DNA of 53,366 nt from an uncultured Candidatus Saccharibacteria bacterium (GTDB taxonomy: Bacteria > Patescibacteriota > Saccharimonadia > Saccharimonadales > Saccharimonadaceae), in contig CALIXX010000039.1 in NCBI GenBank assembly GCA_938046115.1, positions 1-53,366 of the forward strand, in the 5' to 3' direction. The first letter of the stretch is position 1; each line of letters opens with the position of its first letter. Of this stretch, positions 1-6,602 are shown one piece after another. The position numbers and the translations under genes were made by a program. The notes beneath the pieces are model-generated. The model made no database searches, was not told the origin of the DNA, and saw only the letters and a list, made by a program, of their open reading frames with translations.

Positions 1-2
1 AG

Positions 3-77
3 ATGTGCGGTGAATATGAACAAGCCGAGCGACTTGAGCCGTTGATTCGAGACGAGCTTAAAGGCAGTCTAGAATAG
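3..77 (+). CDS. possible C-terminal end of a gene cut by the window edge
   Basis: Frame 3 is open from the first bases of the window to a TAG at 75-77 and gives 24 charged residues ending in GSLE. It could be the tail of a gene that begins outside the window, because nothing like a promoter or ribosome site precedes the first ATG. The tail is too short to assign to a family, and a chance open frame is possible. Confidence 0.22.
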   Translation: MCGEYEQAERLEPLIRDELKGSLE

Positions 78-690
78 TCGAGTTTACTAGGTGACTTACT
101 TGCAACCTCTCTCGGTCGCGTCAGTTGGCAAGAGATTCTAGAGAATAATCGCTAGCTTCACCGTCTCTAGATACAATGAAAAACTGCCCAGGAAAAAAGA
201 CAGTTTAGTTATTAATTTCACACTCAATTTACATCACCAACAACGTCCATACTTACCTCGCTCACTCAACATACGCCTTGCTGGCGCAGTCAAGATGAGC
301 GGATGTAAGAATGAACGAGCTTAAGGCGAAGCTGGTAATACTAGTTGATGATTGTTATCTTATTTCACAAAAAGACAAGCCAGCTAGCGTGTACTGCGCT
401 GACGCACAAAACACGCCATCTGTCTGTCATTTGCGAAATAAGCCTCACCCTGAAAGCTATGCGGCGGCTTTCGTGCGACCATTGCAAGCTCGCCCAGGGC
501 GCACCCGCAATCATCGCACGGCCGATTGACACACATGCAGCCTCAAATTTATTCACAACTCATCTAAGGAAAGAAGCTCACCAGGCTCGTCAATATTCGA
601 CCAAATAGCAGAATCATCACCCAGTAAGCTCTCAATCGTCGCTGTATATATCTCAATTTCATCATCCAGGTCAAACCGGCTCCGCACGGC
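78..690. other. stretch without a recognisable gene
   Basis: I see no credible complete gene here. Several short frames overlap one another on both strands. The most protein-like is on the minus strand at 553-786, but it has only a TTG start and a stop three codons further upstream. Given the recombinase remnant that follows, decayed mobile-element DNA is the likeliest explanation. Confidence 0.35.
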
Positions 691-1180
691 ATGAGCAGCG
701 CGCCGCAAATTACCGTAAAGCCGGAGTACATTGACGACATTATCGCTGCTATTGCCGAACTGTGGCGCGAGTGCCAAGCAAAGCAACAGCGCCTAGAGTA
801 CCGCCAGAGCCTGCAAAACCAGATTCGGGCGACCGTGTGGACAGAATGCGCGTTGTCACGAGCGAAATGGCGCTTACGTACTTAGAAGAGGATATTATTA
901 GCACCGAAAATGAGCTAGCAAACCTAGACAAAGAAATCGCCAATCAGCCCAACCTACAAGCTGAATTCGACCAAGTCTTGCAATACGCCAAACATATTTT
1001 GGAACACCTTTCAGAGCTGCTACTTGACCTCTGTAATCCACTGCGAAAAGCAGCCTTTTTTGCTGCCGTCTTCAATAAAATTCCTACCTACAACGAAATA
1101 AAGTTTGGAACCCATAAAAATAGCCCGCTACCAGAGGTAAGCGAGCTGTTTCGCATCCGAGTGGATGATGAATCCTTTGA
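691..1180 (+). pseudogene. remnant of a large serine recombinase (C-terminal part)
   Basis: Two adjacent frames join into one protein-like stretch if a single-base frameshift near 835 is allowed. The first part reads through YIDDIIAAIAELWRE. The second contains a coiled region (TYLEEDIISTENELANLDKE) followed by EHLSELLLDLCNPLRKAAFF and VFNKIPTYNEI. That order (coiled coil, then a short 'L..NP..K...F..vF...PTY' tail) is what I recall of the C-terminal end of large serine recombinases in this group. The N-terminal catalytic domain with its serine is not visible upstream. The open frame runs on into the neighbouring tRNA gene, another sign of decay. The family call is from memory and moderate. 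The position against tRNA-Glu suits a former integration site. Confidence 0.45.
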
Positions 1181-1255
1181 TGGTGACCTCACCGGGAATC
1201 GAACCCGGGTTGCTGGGATGAGAACCCAGTGTCCTAACCGCTAGACGATGAGGCC
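1181..1255 (-). tRNA. tRNA-Glu (anticodon CTC)
   Basis: On the minus strand a full cloverleaf is visible: the acceptor GGCCTCA pairs with TGAGGTC (one G-U), the anticodon stem CTGGG/CCCAG encloses the loop TTCTCAT, and the T arm reads CCGGGTTCGATTCCCGG. The anticodon is CTC, for glutamate GAG codons. The CCA end is encoded in the DNA. A matching promoter lies just upstream. Confidence 0.95.
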
Positions 1256-1263
1256 GCTTAGTC

Positions 1264-1292
1264 ACTATAGCAAAAAAATCGACCCTTGTCTA
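1264..1292 (-). promoter_or_regulatory. promoter of tRNA-Glu
   Basis: On the minus strand TAGACA (1287-1292) is followed after 17 bases by TATAGT (1264-1269), a short distance before the tRNA. The same TAGACA box precedes tRNA-His. It diverges from the ncRNA promoter at 1315. Confidence 0.6.
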
Positions 1293-1314
1293 GCGATAAT
1301 GTTGTAAAAAAGGC

Positions 1315-1343
1315 TTGACATGCCATAGTCATGATGCTACACT
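1315..1343 (+). promoter_or_regulatory. strong sigma70-type promoter of the RNA candidate
   Basis: A perfect TTGACA (1315-1320) is followed after 17 bases by TACACT (1338-1343). No convincing coding sequence follows on this strand before the terminator at 1558, so the promoter probably drives a non-coding transcript starting near 1350. Confidence 0.7.
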
Positions 1344-1349
1344 GATCGT

Positions 1350-1587
1350 GTCATGCACTTGCATGGTGGAGACAACTAACACAAACAGCACTCGATACAG
1401 CCATCGCAAGCCACGAGATGCAGGAGAACCCATACTGCATTTGTCTGGTTCGTCCGTGCTATAACTGTGCAAATTCACACTTGGCACCCGTGCGAGAGGT
1501 GCCAAGCAAAGGAGGACTCCTTGGGTATCTTACCCAGCCCAGGAGATGTGCGATTTTCACTTCCCACGCGGGGAGTGATTTTCGTTT
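1350..1587 (+). ncRNA. candidate structured non-coding RNA, about 235 nt
   Basis: The region between a near-consensus promoter and an intrinsic terminator is rich in hairpins. Seen directly: CATGCA-CT-TGCATG near the 5' end, ATGCAG...CTGCAT at about 1417-1440, a perfect 9-bp stem CTTGGCACC...GGTGCCAAG at 1480-1506, GGGTA-TCT-TACCC at 1523-1535, and the terminator stem. It also holds an AAGGAGG run (1509-1515), itself partly pairable with ACTCCTT. I do not see the signature motifs of tmRNA, RNase P RNA or SRP RNA. A weak long-range pairing (1345-1351 with 1547-1553, mostly G-U) would be compatible with a 6S-like rod, but I cannot establish it. A 5' leader is excluded because the next gene lies on the opposite strand. 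Confidence 0.45.
1558..1587 (+). terminator. intrinsic terminator of the RNA candidate
   Basis: CACTTCCC (1558-1565) pairs with GGGGAGTG (1570-1577) around a 4-base loop and is followed by ATTTTCGTTT. The T-rich side is on the plus strand, so it ends the plus-strand transcript and not the converging kinase gene. Confidence 0.6.
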
Positions 1588-1598
1588 GGCGAAATATT

Positions 1599-2867
1599 CT
1601 AGTGCGGCGCGAGGCGATCGATCGGCAGACGGAAACCAAAGGTGCTACCCTGCCCCTCCCGCGAATGAAAGATCAGCTCGCCATGGTGTCCCAGCACGAT
1701 CTTCTTTGCTAAAAATAGCCCAATCCCTGTACCATCGGGCCGCTGCAGCTGGGCATTGTGCGCCCGGAAGAACTTCGTAAAGATCTTGCGCTGCTCACCC
1801 TGTGGCACTCCAATGCCATGGTCTTGCACCGTGCACACGACCCAGCCGTCCTTGCGGTAGAGTCGTACCGTAATAACATCAGCACCAGGCGAATAGTAGA
1901 TGGCATTATCAATATAATTAACGATGACTTGCCGGAGTTTATTCTCGTCGATTAGTAGAGGTGGTATAACCCCACGCGGTCGATAATCCACCCGCAAATG
2001 GTGGCGCTCGGCAATGAGCTGGATAGACTCGATACTCTGTGCCACCAGCGCAGCAACATCGCCTAGGCGGAAGTCAATTGTGAAGTTGCCAGTGCGGATG
2101 CGCGACACATTAAGGAAGTTGCCAATCAGCTGCACCATTCGCTCGCTACTCGTAAAGGCCTCAGTGAGGAAGGTGCGCTGCGTGGCATTAATCTCACCAG
2201 CATCACCCTCCAGCACCATCGATATATAGCCCTTCACACTAGTGAGCGGTGTACGCAGCTGGTGGCTCGCCATACTGACGAACTCATCCTTCGCGGCATC
2301 GAGTTCGCGCAGGCGACGGTTAGAGGCGCGCAGTTGGCGCGTCGCGCGGTCTACCGCTTGGGTGAGTTGCTGCTGAAACTGCTGCGTGGTATTGTGGCAC
2401 TGCTGCGCCATCAGCGTCACTGCGCATTGCTGGGCTATCATTGCAAGAGTGGCTCGCTGCGCAGTAGCATACGTGGCTCGCTCAGCTGGCGGGCCTAGCA
2501 CGATATATCCACAGTGATTACCCTGCCACACTAGCCGCAACACTACAGCAATGTTGTAGCGACGAAGTGCGTGGCGCTTGGGTAGCATGGCAATCATTGT
2601 GCGAGCCGTCGCTTCTTCACATAGTGGCAAGAGTACATCAACAGAGGCAGCGCATTCATCTGGCAAGTCAATTAGCGGCGGCGCTCCATCCACCATTACT
2701 ATCACCCCACACCAAGTCGGCCAGGCAACTGCCCTTAGCGCTGTGCGCACTGCTGCTACCACCTCTGCAAAGTCGGTCGCGGTGGCCAGCGCGCTACCCA
2801 GTGCTATTAGTGGCTCGGCTGGTATAGATGTGGTGCTTGATTTTGGGCGATTTTGTTCCATTTTCAT
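1599..2867 (-). CDS. soluble sensor histidine kinase
   Basis: Sensor kinase of a two-component system, about 422 residues. The N-terminal half (about residues 15-170) looks like a GAF-type sensor module. A coiled stretch leads to the phosphoacceptor H-box (ASHQLRTPLTSVKGY, His near 202). The ATP-binding domain follows: N box with NYIDNAIYYS (near 317-326), G1 DHGIGVP (near 349), F box FTKFF and G2 GTGIGLFLAKK. No membrane segments are visible, so it should sense something in the cytosol. The frame is open further upstream, but this ATG has a TATAAT and an AGGTG ribosome site in front and avoids running antisense through the regulator gene. It diverges from the response regulator at 2892, its likely partner. 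Confidence 0.88.
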   Translation of the reverse strand: MKMEQNRPKSSTTSIPAEPLIALGSALATATDFAEVVAAVRTALRAVAWPTWCGVIVMVDGAPPLIDLPDECAASVDVLLPLCEEATARTMIAMLPKRHALRRYNIAVVLRLVWQGNHCGYIVLGPPAERATYATAQRATLAMIAQQCAVTLMAQQCHNTTQQFQQQLTQAVDRATRQLRASNRRLRELDAAKDEFVSMASHQLRTPLTSVKGYISMVLEGDAGEINATQRTFLTEAFTSSERMVQLIGNFLNVSRIRTGNFTIDFRLGDVAALVAQSIESIQLIAERHHLRVDYRPRGVIPPLLIDENKLRQVIVNYIDNAIYYSPGADVITVRLYRKDGWVVCTVQDHGIGVPQGEQRKIFTKFFRAHNAQLQRPDGTGIGLFLAKKIVLGHHGELIFHSREGQGSTFGFRLPIDRLAPH

Positions 2868-2878
2868 GCTACACCTGC

Positions 2879-2891
2879 TATTATAAAGCAA
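2879..2891. promoter_or_regulatory. overlapping divergent -10 elements of the two-component pair
   Basis: TATTAT (plus, 2879-2884) ends 7 bases before the regulator ATG, predicting a leaderless mRNA. TATAAT (minus, 2885-2880) serves the kinase, whose start has a short leader with AGGTG. The two -10 boxes share bases, so the promoters should compete or be co-controlled. The -35 boxes are weak on both sides. Confidence 0.45.
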
Positions 2892-3281
2892 ATGGTTAAA
2901 ATTGCCATCATCGAAGACGACCAAACCATCAGCCAAATGTACCGCATGAAGTTCGAAGCGGCTGGCTTTGCGGTGGAAGTTGCAGGCGATGGCAAAGCTG
3001 GCATCATGCTCGTGCAACGGACTCACCCCGATATCATCTTGCTCGACCTCCAGATGCCCCACCTCAATGGTGCCGATACACTCGAGCACATCCGCGCTTA
3101 CTCATGGGGTAAGGATATCCCAGTTATCGTCCTCACTAACCTTGGTCACGAAGAAGCCCCCAAAAAACTCCAGCACCTCGGTGTCCACAGCTACATTGTC
3201 AAAGCCGAGCTCACCCCCAGCCAAGTCGTCAAACGAGTGGAGGAGGCTTTGGCGGAGCGTGGGGTGATAACGGAACAGTAA
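2892..3281 (+). CDS. single-domain response regulator (CheY-like)
   Basis: 129 residues that are entirely a receiver domain: acidic pocket E8-D9-D10, phospho-acceptor D52 in ILLDLQMP, T82 and the conserved K104 in YIVKAEL. There is no output domain, so it must act by protein contact or through another regulator. Start at MVKIAIIEDD, which gives the usual receiver N-terminus. An upstream in-frame ATG at 2853 would add residues unlike the family. It diverges from the histidine kinase. In this lineage such pairs may control pili or surface traits, but nothing in the sequence shows the target. Confidence 0.9.
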   Translation: MVKIAIIEDDQTISQMYRMKFEAAGFAVEVAGDGKAGIMLVQRTHPDIILLDLQMPHLNGADTLEHIRAYSWGKDIPVIVLTNLGHEEAPKKLQHLGVHSYIVKAELTPSQVVKRVEEALAERGVITEQ

Positions 3282-3293
3282 CAAACTAAACTA

Positions 3294-4019
3294 CTAGTGA
3301 AGCCACCAACACCGTTCGGCGGCCAACTCGTCAAGTTGAAAACCATCAAATTGCAAACCCCGGAGTCGTGGCAGTAAAGGACGTATCTGTTCATCAAAAG
3401 CCGCGAGCTGTGTGCGGTAGTCTTGCAGCTGCTGTATTTGCTCCGCGTCTGTTAGCAGTCCTTTGTCGACAAACCACTCGAGTGTTGCAAGCACGTTATG
3501 TACACGATCGAACTCATCAGAGTAGCTATTGTAATGGAACCACTCGTAGTCTTCACGAAGCCATTCGACTGAATCTTGACTCATGCCCTTGGCAAGGCGA
3601 GGAAGTGCTGTCTCGGTGGCATACTCCATCGTATGACGAACGGCGTCTCGGCAGAATTCTGTATTGATTGTAGGTTTCAGAATTTCGACAATGATGTCTG
3701 CGCCGTCGCGCAATGACTGTGCATCGAAGGTGTCGAGAGCTTGGGGTGCTACATCGTCATTTAAGCGTTCAGTCCGTTCTTTATACTCCAGGCAGTACGA
3801 TAGCGCATCGATATAATGTTCACGCGCCATCGGCTCACCTTCTTCATACTCAAGTACTGAAAAGTAACTTGCTCCATAGGCTAAGGTGAACAGTCGTAGC
3901 ACTTCTTGATAGACAGGGTCGTCGCACGAGTCCTTAGATTTGACGACAGTACTTTTAAACCAATCGTCAGGAGTGAGCCCAGATTCACTTACCCATTTTT
4001 GATTTAGTATGCTTGGCAT
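3294..4019 (-). CDS. hypothetical acidic cytosolic protein
   Basis: 241 residues, rich in Asp/Glu and aromatic residues, with no signal peptide, membrane segment or motif I recognise. It looks largely helical. The start is decided by the ribosome site: GGAGG stands 5 bases before the ATG at 4019, whereas an in-frame ATG 21 bases upstream has no such site. A promoter TTGCAC-16-TAGAAT (4063-4090, minus) lies upstream, giving a leader of about 37 bases. It ends 12 bases from the convergent regulator gene. No function can be proposed. Confidence 0.75.
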   Translation of the reverse strand: MPSILNQKWVSESGLTPDDWFKSTVVKSKDSCDDPVYQEVLRLFTLAYGASYFSVLEYEEGEPMAREHYIDALSYCLEYKERTERLNDDVAPQALDTFDAQSLRDGADIIVEILKPTINTEFCRDAVRHTMEYATETALPRLAKGMSQDSVEWLREDYEWFHYNSYSDEFDRVHNVLATLEWFVDKGLLTDAEQIQQLQDYRTQLAAFDEQIRPLLPRLRGLQFDGFQLDELAAERCWWLH

Positions 4020-4062
4020 TTTTACCTCCATTGTTTTCACAGATCTTTTATTATTTTACTTA

Positions 4063-4090
4063 ATTCTACCACATCATTTTCCTTGTGCAA
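4063..4090 (-). promoter_or_regulatory. promoter of the hypothetical gene at 3294-4019
   Basis: TTGCAC (4085-4090) and TAGAAT (4063-4068) are separated by 16 bases on the minus strand. Confidence 0.4.
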
Positions 4091-4333
4091 TTGCAAAAAA
4101 CTTCAGCTTAACCAACAATAACCAGTCCGCGCATTCTTCAACAATCAACAAATTAATGACTACACTTGGCGTATGTGCTATCTTTGTGAATCATCTCACC
4201 AGTAATTCCTCATCATCCCCTATTCTCATCTCTATATACGTGACATGTATGTTACTGTTGAGTCTCTTATTCACTTTTCTACATTACATATCATATAAAC
4301 CTTATGCTATCAGTCTCACAAATTGGGGCCGGT
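4091..4333. other. AT-rich intergenic stretch
   Basis: Together with its flanking promoters this stretch separates the hypothetical gene from tRNA-Arg by about 350 bases. I see only AT-rich DNA with no credible gene, repeat or hairpin. Confidence 0.4.
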
Positions 4334-4362
4334 TTGTCTTCTCATGCCAGTGGTGGTACAAT
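4334..4362 (+). promoter_or_regulatory. promoter of tRNA-Arg(TCG)
   Basis: TTGTCT (4334-4339), a 17-base spacer and TACAAT (4357-4362). The tRNA starts 12 bases after the -10 box. Confidence 0.65.
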
Positions 4363-4373
4363 AGAGGCAGCAC

Positions 4374-4450
4374 GCACCCGTAGCTCAGCGGATTAGAGTA
4401 CTTGGCTTCGAACCAAGTGGTCGCAGGTTCGAATCCTGCCGGGTGTACCA
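4374..4450 (+). tRNA. tRNA-Arg (anticodon TCG)
   Basis: The acceptor GCACCCG pairs with CGGGTGT (first pair G-U), the anticodon stem CTTGG/CCAAG holds the loop CTTCGAA, and the T arm is GCAGGTTCGAATCCTGC. Anticodon TCG reads CGA/CGN arginine codons. CCA is encoded. It has its own promoter and terminator, so it is a single-gene unit. Confidence 0.95.
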
Positions 4451-4466
4451 GTTTTGTTCTATAATT

Positions 4467-4490
4467 ACCCAGGTTGCTCTGGGTTTATTT
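4467..4490 (+). terminator. terminator after tRNA-Arg(TCG)
   Basis: ACCCAG and CTGGGT (4467-4472 / 4479-4484) form a 6-bp stem with a 6-base loop followed by TTATTT. Confidence 0.5.
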
Positions 4491-4524
4491 ATATGGCATG
4501 ATTTGTACTACAACTTACCAATAT

Positions 4525-4563
4525 AAAAAAGGGGGTTGGCACACTGCTGACCCCCTTTTTTTT
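4525..4563 (-). terminator. strong bidirectional terminator
   Basis: GGGGGT pairs with ACCCCC, flanked by an A run (4525-4530) and a T run (4556-4563). It lies about 30 bases past the stop of the minus-strand TM2 gene, and its symmetric A/T flanks could stop transcripts from either side. Confidence 0.75.
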
Positions 4564-4591
4564 GCTGCACTACTGCCATACACAATAACGA

Positions 4592-5131
4592 CTAGTAGTA
4601 CGTTGACGACCGCATAGGTCCCGTTGTACTTGTTGTTTGCCACATGATTACCCCGGCCGCCAGCAAGATCAAGAAGACAACAATCGCCACTGCTGCTAAG
4701 ACAAGGCCAACAATATAGGCGATCTTAAGCCCCTGCGCCCACGTCTTGTCGCGCTCGGTCGCAACATATGGCGTACCGTTTGCATCTGCTGTGGTACTCG
4801 TTAGCAAGAAGAAGTCGACGATACCCCAGACAGACAAGACAGACAGCCCCAACAGCGAAACAATATTAACATACGGCACAACCGATGTTACCGTACAGCC
4901 CACCGCAATCCAAAAGCGAATCTTGCCCAGCTCGTCGCCACGATACCAACGAGCCAAGCCATACTGCCCCATAAACGCAGCGAGGGCGATGACCGCCAAG
5001 TAGTTGCGCGGCGAGGTGTCAACCGGTGCAGGCGCAGCGACTGGTACTACTGGTTGGCTGGCAGCTGGAGCTGCTTGCGATGCTACCTCAGTTGGTGGTG
5101 TTGGTTGTACTGAAGGTTGTTCATTTGCCAT
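4592..5131 (-). CDS. TM2-domain membrane protein
   Basis: About 179 residues. A Pro/Ala/Gln-rich, probably disordered N-terminus (residues 1-40) precedes a TM2-like domain: NYLAVIALAAFMGQYGLARWYRGD, then GKIRFWIAVGCTV and a further hydrophobic segment with WGIVDFFLL. A last membrane helix lies at about 140-168. TM2 proteins are small membrane proteins of unclear role. GGGAG lies 7 bases before the ATG at 5131, which is why I prefer this start to the longer frame that begins at 5191. Confidence 0.75.
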   Translation of the reverse strand: MANEQPSVQPTPPTEVASQAAPAASQPVVPVAAPAPVDTSPRNYLAVIALAAFMGQYGLARWYRGDELGKIRFWIAVGCTVTSVVPYVNIVSLLGLSVLSVWGIVDFFLLTSTTADANGTPYVATERDKTWAQGLKIAYIVGLVLAAVAIVVFLILLAAGVIMWQTTSTTGPMRSSTYY

Positions 5132-5242
5132 TGCTATTCTCCCGATTAAACTCTCTTGCCCCATGGTAATGCGTTTTTGGCAAAAAGACAAGCAAACGCA
5201 AGCGGCTCAATAAAAGAGCCTTTTAATTCACTCCACGACCTC

Positions 5243-5272
5243 TTGACAGAACCCCAGGCTATCCGCTATAGT
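5243..5272 (+). promoter_or_regulatory. promoter of tRNA-Lys
   Basis: TTGACA (5243-5248), an 18-base spacer, TATAGT (5267-5272). Confidence 0.65.
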
Positions 5273-5307
5273 AAAAGGGCTTTGCACGGGTAGTGCAGAC
5301 ACGACAT

Positions 5308-5384
5308 GGGCCAGTAGCTCAGCTGGTTAGAGCACCTGCCTCTTAAGCAGGGTGTCGAGGGTTCGAGCCCCTCCTGGCCCTCCA
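5308..5384 (+). tRNA. tRNA-Lys (anticodon CTT)
   Basis: The acceptor GGGCCAG/CTGGCCC pairs perfectly. The anticodon stem CCTGC/GCAGG encloses CTCTTAA, anticodon CTT for AAG. The T arm is GAGGGTTCGAGCCCCTC. The encoded end is T-CCA, so base 73 is U, which is unusual for lysine tRNA. Confidence 0.93.
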
Positions 5385-5478
5385 TAGTATGTAGTCCTCG
5401 GTATTGCCAGAGGACTGTTTGCTATAGAGACACCTATCACTTAGTATTAACCATATATTTACGAAAGGATTACGCCTT

Positions 5479-6309
5479 ATGCCTACTTCATCACTCAACG
5501 GCCGCGAGCTCGCAAGCTTCATCAAGCAGCGCCAAGCCCGTCAGGTGCGCCACCTACGCCAGGCGCACGGCATCACCCCCAAGCTGCTCATTATCACTCC
5601 GCTTAACGCATCGGGGCCAATCAATGCCTACGTGCGCTACAAGCAAGCCTATGCTGCTGATATCCTCGTTGAGACAGAGGTAGCGCCAACTGCCGAGGTA
5701 GATATGCCGGGCGCGATCGACCGAGCAAACAACGACCCACACGTCCACGGTATTATCGTCCAACTACCGCTCAACGACCCATCACAAACAGATACCATCG
5801 TGCAGCGCATCTCTCCCGCCAAGGACGTCGATGGCCTGAGTGGCCCGCAAGCTGCCTATACGCCAGCAACAGCGCAAGCAATCGATTGGCTACTGGCAGG
5901 TTACAACATTAACCTCGACGATAAGCAGCTCGCCATCATCGGGCGAGGGCGGTTAGTGGGCGCACCACTGGAGCGACTGTGGCGCGACCGCGGCTTGACG
6001 GTAACAGTGTGCGACCGCCAAACGCCTAATACTACAGAGATCATCGCTGCAAGTGACGTCATCGTCACCGCTACTGGCCAGCCCCATCTCATTACAGCGG
6101 ATATGGTCAAAGCAGGTGCAGTGGTCGTCGATGCTGGCACAGCAAGCGAAGGCGGTGTTATCGTTGGTGATGTCGACCCAAGCCTGCGCCAGCGCAGCGA
6201 TGTCACTCTCACCCCAGAGAAAGGCGGCGTGGGCCCTCTCACCATCGCTGTGATGATCGACCATGTTATCCAGGCAGCGCAGACAACGATCAAAGCTAGC
6301 AAGGAGTAG
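5479..6309 (+). CDS. folD: bifunctional methylene-THF dehydrogenase / methenyl-THF cyclohydrolase FolD
   Basis: Interconverts 5,10-methylene-THF, methenyl-THF and 10-formyl-THF with NADP in one-carbon metabolism. 276 residues, about family length. Catalytic Tyr-x3-Lys is visible as Y51-V-R-Y-K55. Other landmarks are VHGIIVQLPL, DVDGLSG, the Rossmann motif IIGRGRLVGAPL, VTATGQP, DAGT and the C-terminal GGVGPLT. The usual Cys of the PCTP motif is replaced (AYTPAT here). An AAAGGA ribosome site stands ahead of the ATG. glyA at 10560-11834 supplies the methylene-THF, so the two enzymes form a small C1 pathway in this window. Confidence 0.95.
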   Translation: MPTSSLNGRELASFIKQRQARQVRHLRQAHGITPKLLIITPLNASGPINAYVRYKQAYAADILVETEVAPTAEVDMPGAIDRANNDPHVHGIIVQLPLNDPSQTDTIVQRISPAKDVDGLSGPQAAYTPATAQAIDWLLAGYNINLDDKQLAIIGRGRLVGAPLERLWRDRGLTVTVCDRQTPNTTEIIAASDVIVTATGQPHLITADMVKAGAVVVDAGTASEGGVIVGDVDPSLRQRSDVTLTPEKGGVGPLTIAVMIDHVIQAAQTTIKASKE

Positions 6310-6567
6310 CCATTGCTGACATTGCTAACCTCTGTGGCTTAGTGTTTCGAATTTTCCTCGGTACTCTCTCGTGTTGCTATTATAGGCGCACAATCTCTTT
6401 GCTTGTTTGTGTGCTTCCTAACACTGAGCTCTATGAGGATCGATGCTACTCTCGGGTATGCTCCTTATGACGCTTCAAATCTATAGGCGTTTGTGGCATA
6501 CTTACTCACGATATATTACAGACATCGTATCCTATCGTCTTATTATCCAGATTCAGGCTATCTCACC

Positions 6568-6596
6568 TTGCAGATATATATCATGGGTGATATATT
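6568..6596 (+). promoter_or_regulatory. murB promoter, leaderless geometry
   Basis: TTGCAG (6568-6573), a 17-base spacer and TATATT (6591-6596). Six bases separate the -10 box from the ATG at 6603, so transcription should begin at or next to the A of the start codon. No Shine-Dalgarno sequence is present. Confidence 0.6.
6576..6595. promoter_or_regulatory. candidate HTH-MurA operator in the murB promoter
   Basis: A perfect inverted repeat, ATATATCA (6576-6583) - TGGG - TGATATAT (6588-6595), lies between the -35 box and the -10 box and covers most of the latter. The same two arms with the same 4-base spacing occur at 12181-12202 in front of the HTH-containing murA gene. Binding here would block RNA polymerase, so repression is the simplest prediction. 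That the MurA HTH domain binds it is inference. Confidence 0.5.
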
Positions 6597-6602
6597 ATAT
6601 CT

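Noticed and set aside
553..786. Minus-strand frame of 77 codons opposite the recombinase remnant
   Set aside because: Composition is plausible, but only a TTG start exists, a stop lies three codons upstream, there is no ribosome site, and it overlaps the better supported remnant.
762..1244. Continuous 160-codon frame from 762 to 1244 on the plus strand as a complete gene
   Set aside because: It ends inside the tRNA-Glu gene and its first part is out of phase with the preceding protein-like stretch, so a frame-broken remnant explains it better.
1350..1550. tmRNA, RNase P RNA or SRP RNA identity for the structured RNA
   Set aside because: No tRNA-like ends with a tag frame, no conserved RNase P core sequences and no SRP apical loop motif are visible.
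2868..3089. 74-residue N-terminal extension of the histidine kinase
   Set aside because: It would run antisense through the response regulator gene and lies upstream of a TATAAT and ribosome site that serve the start at 2867.
4009..4383. 124-codon plus-strand frame between the hypothetical gene and tRNA-Arg
   Set aside because: It starts antisense within the 5' end of the neighbouring gene, runs through the tRNA promoter into the tRNA, and has no ribosome site.
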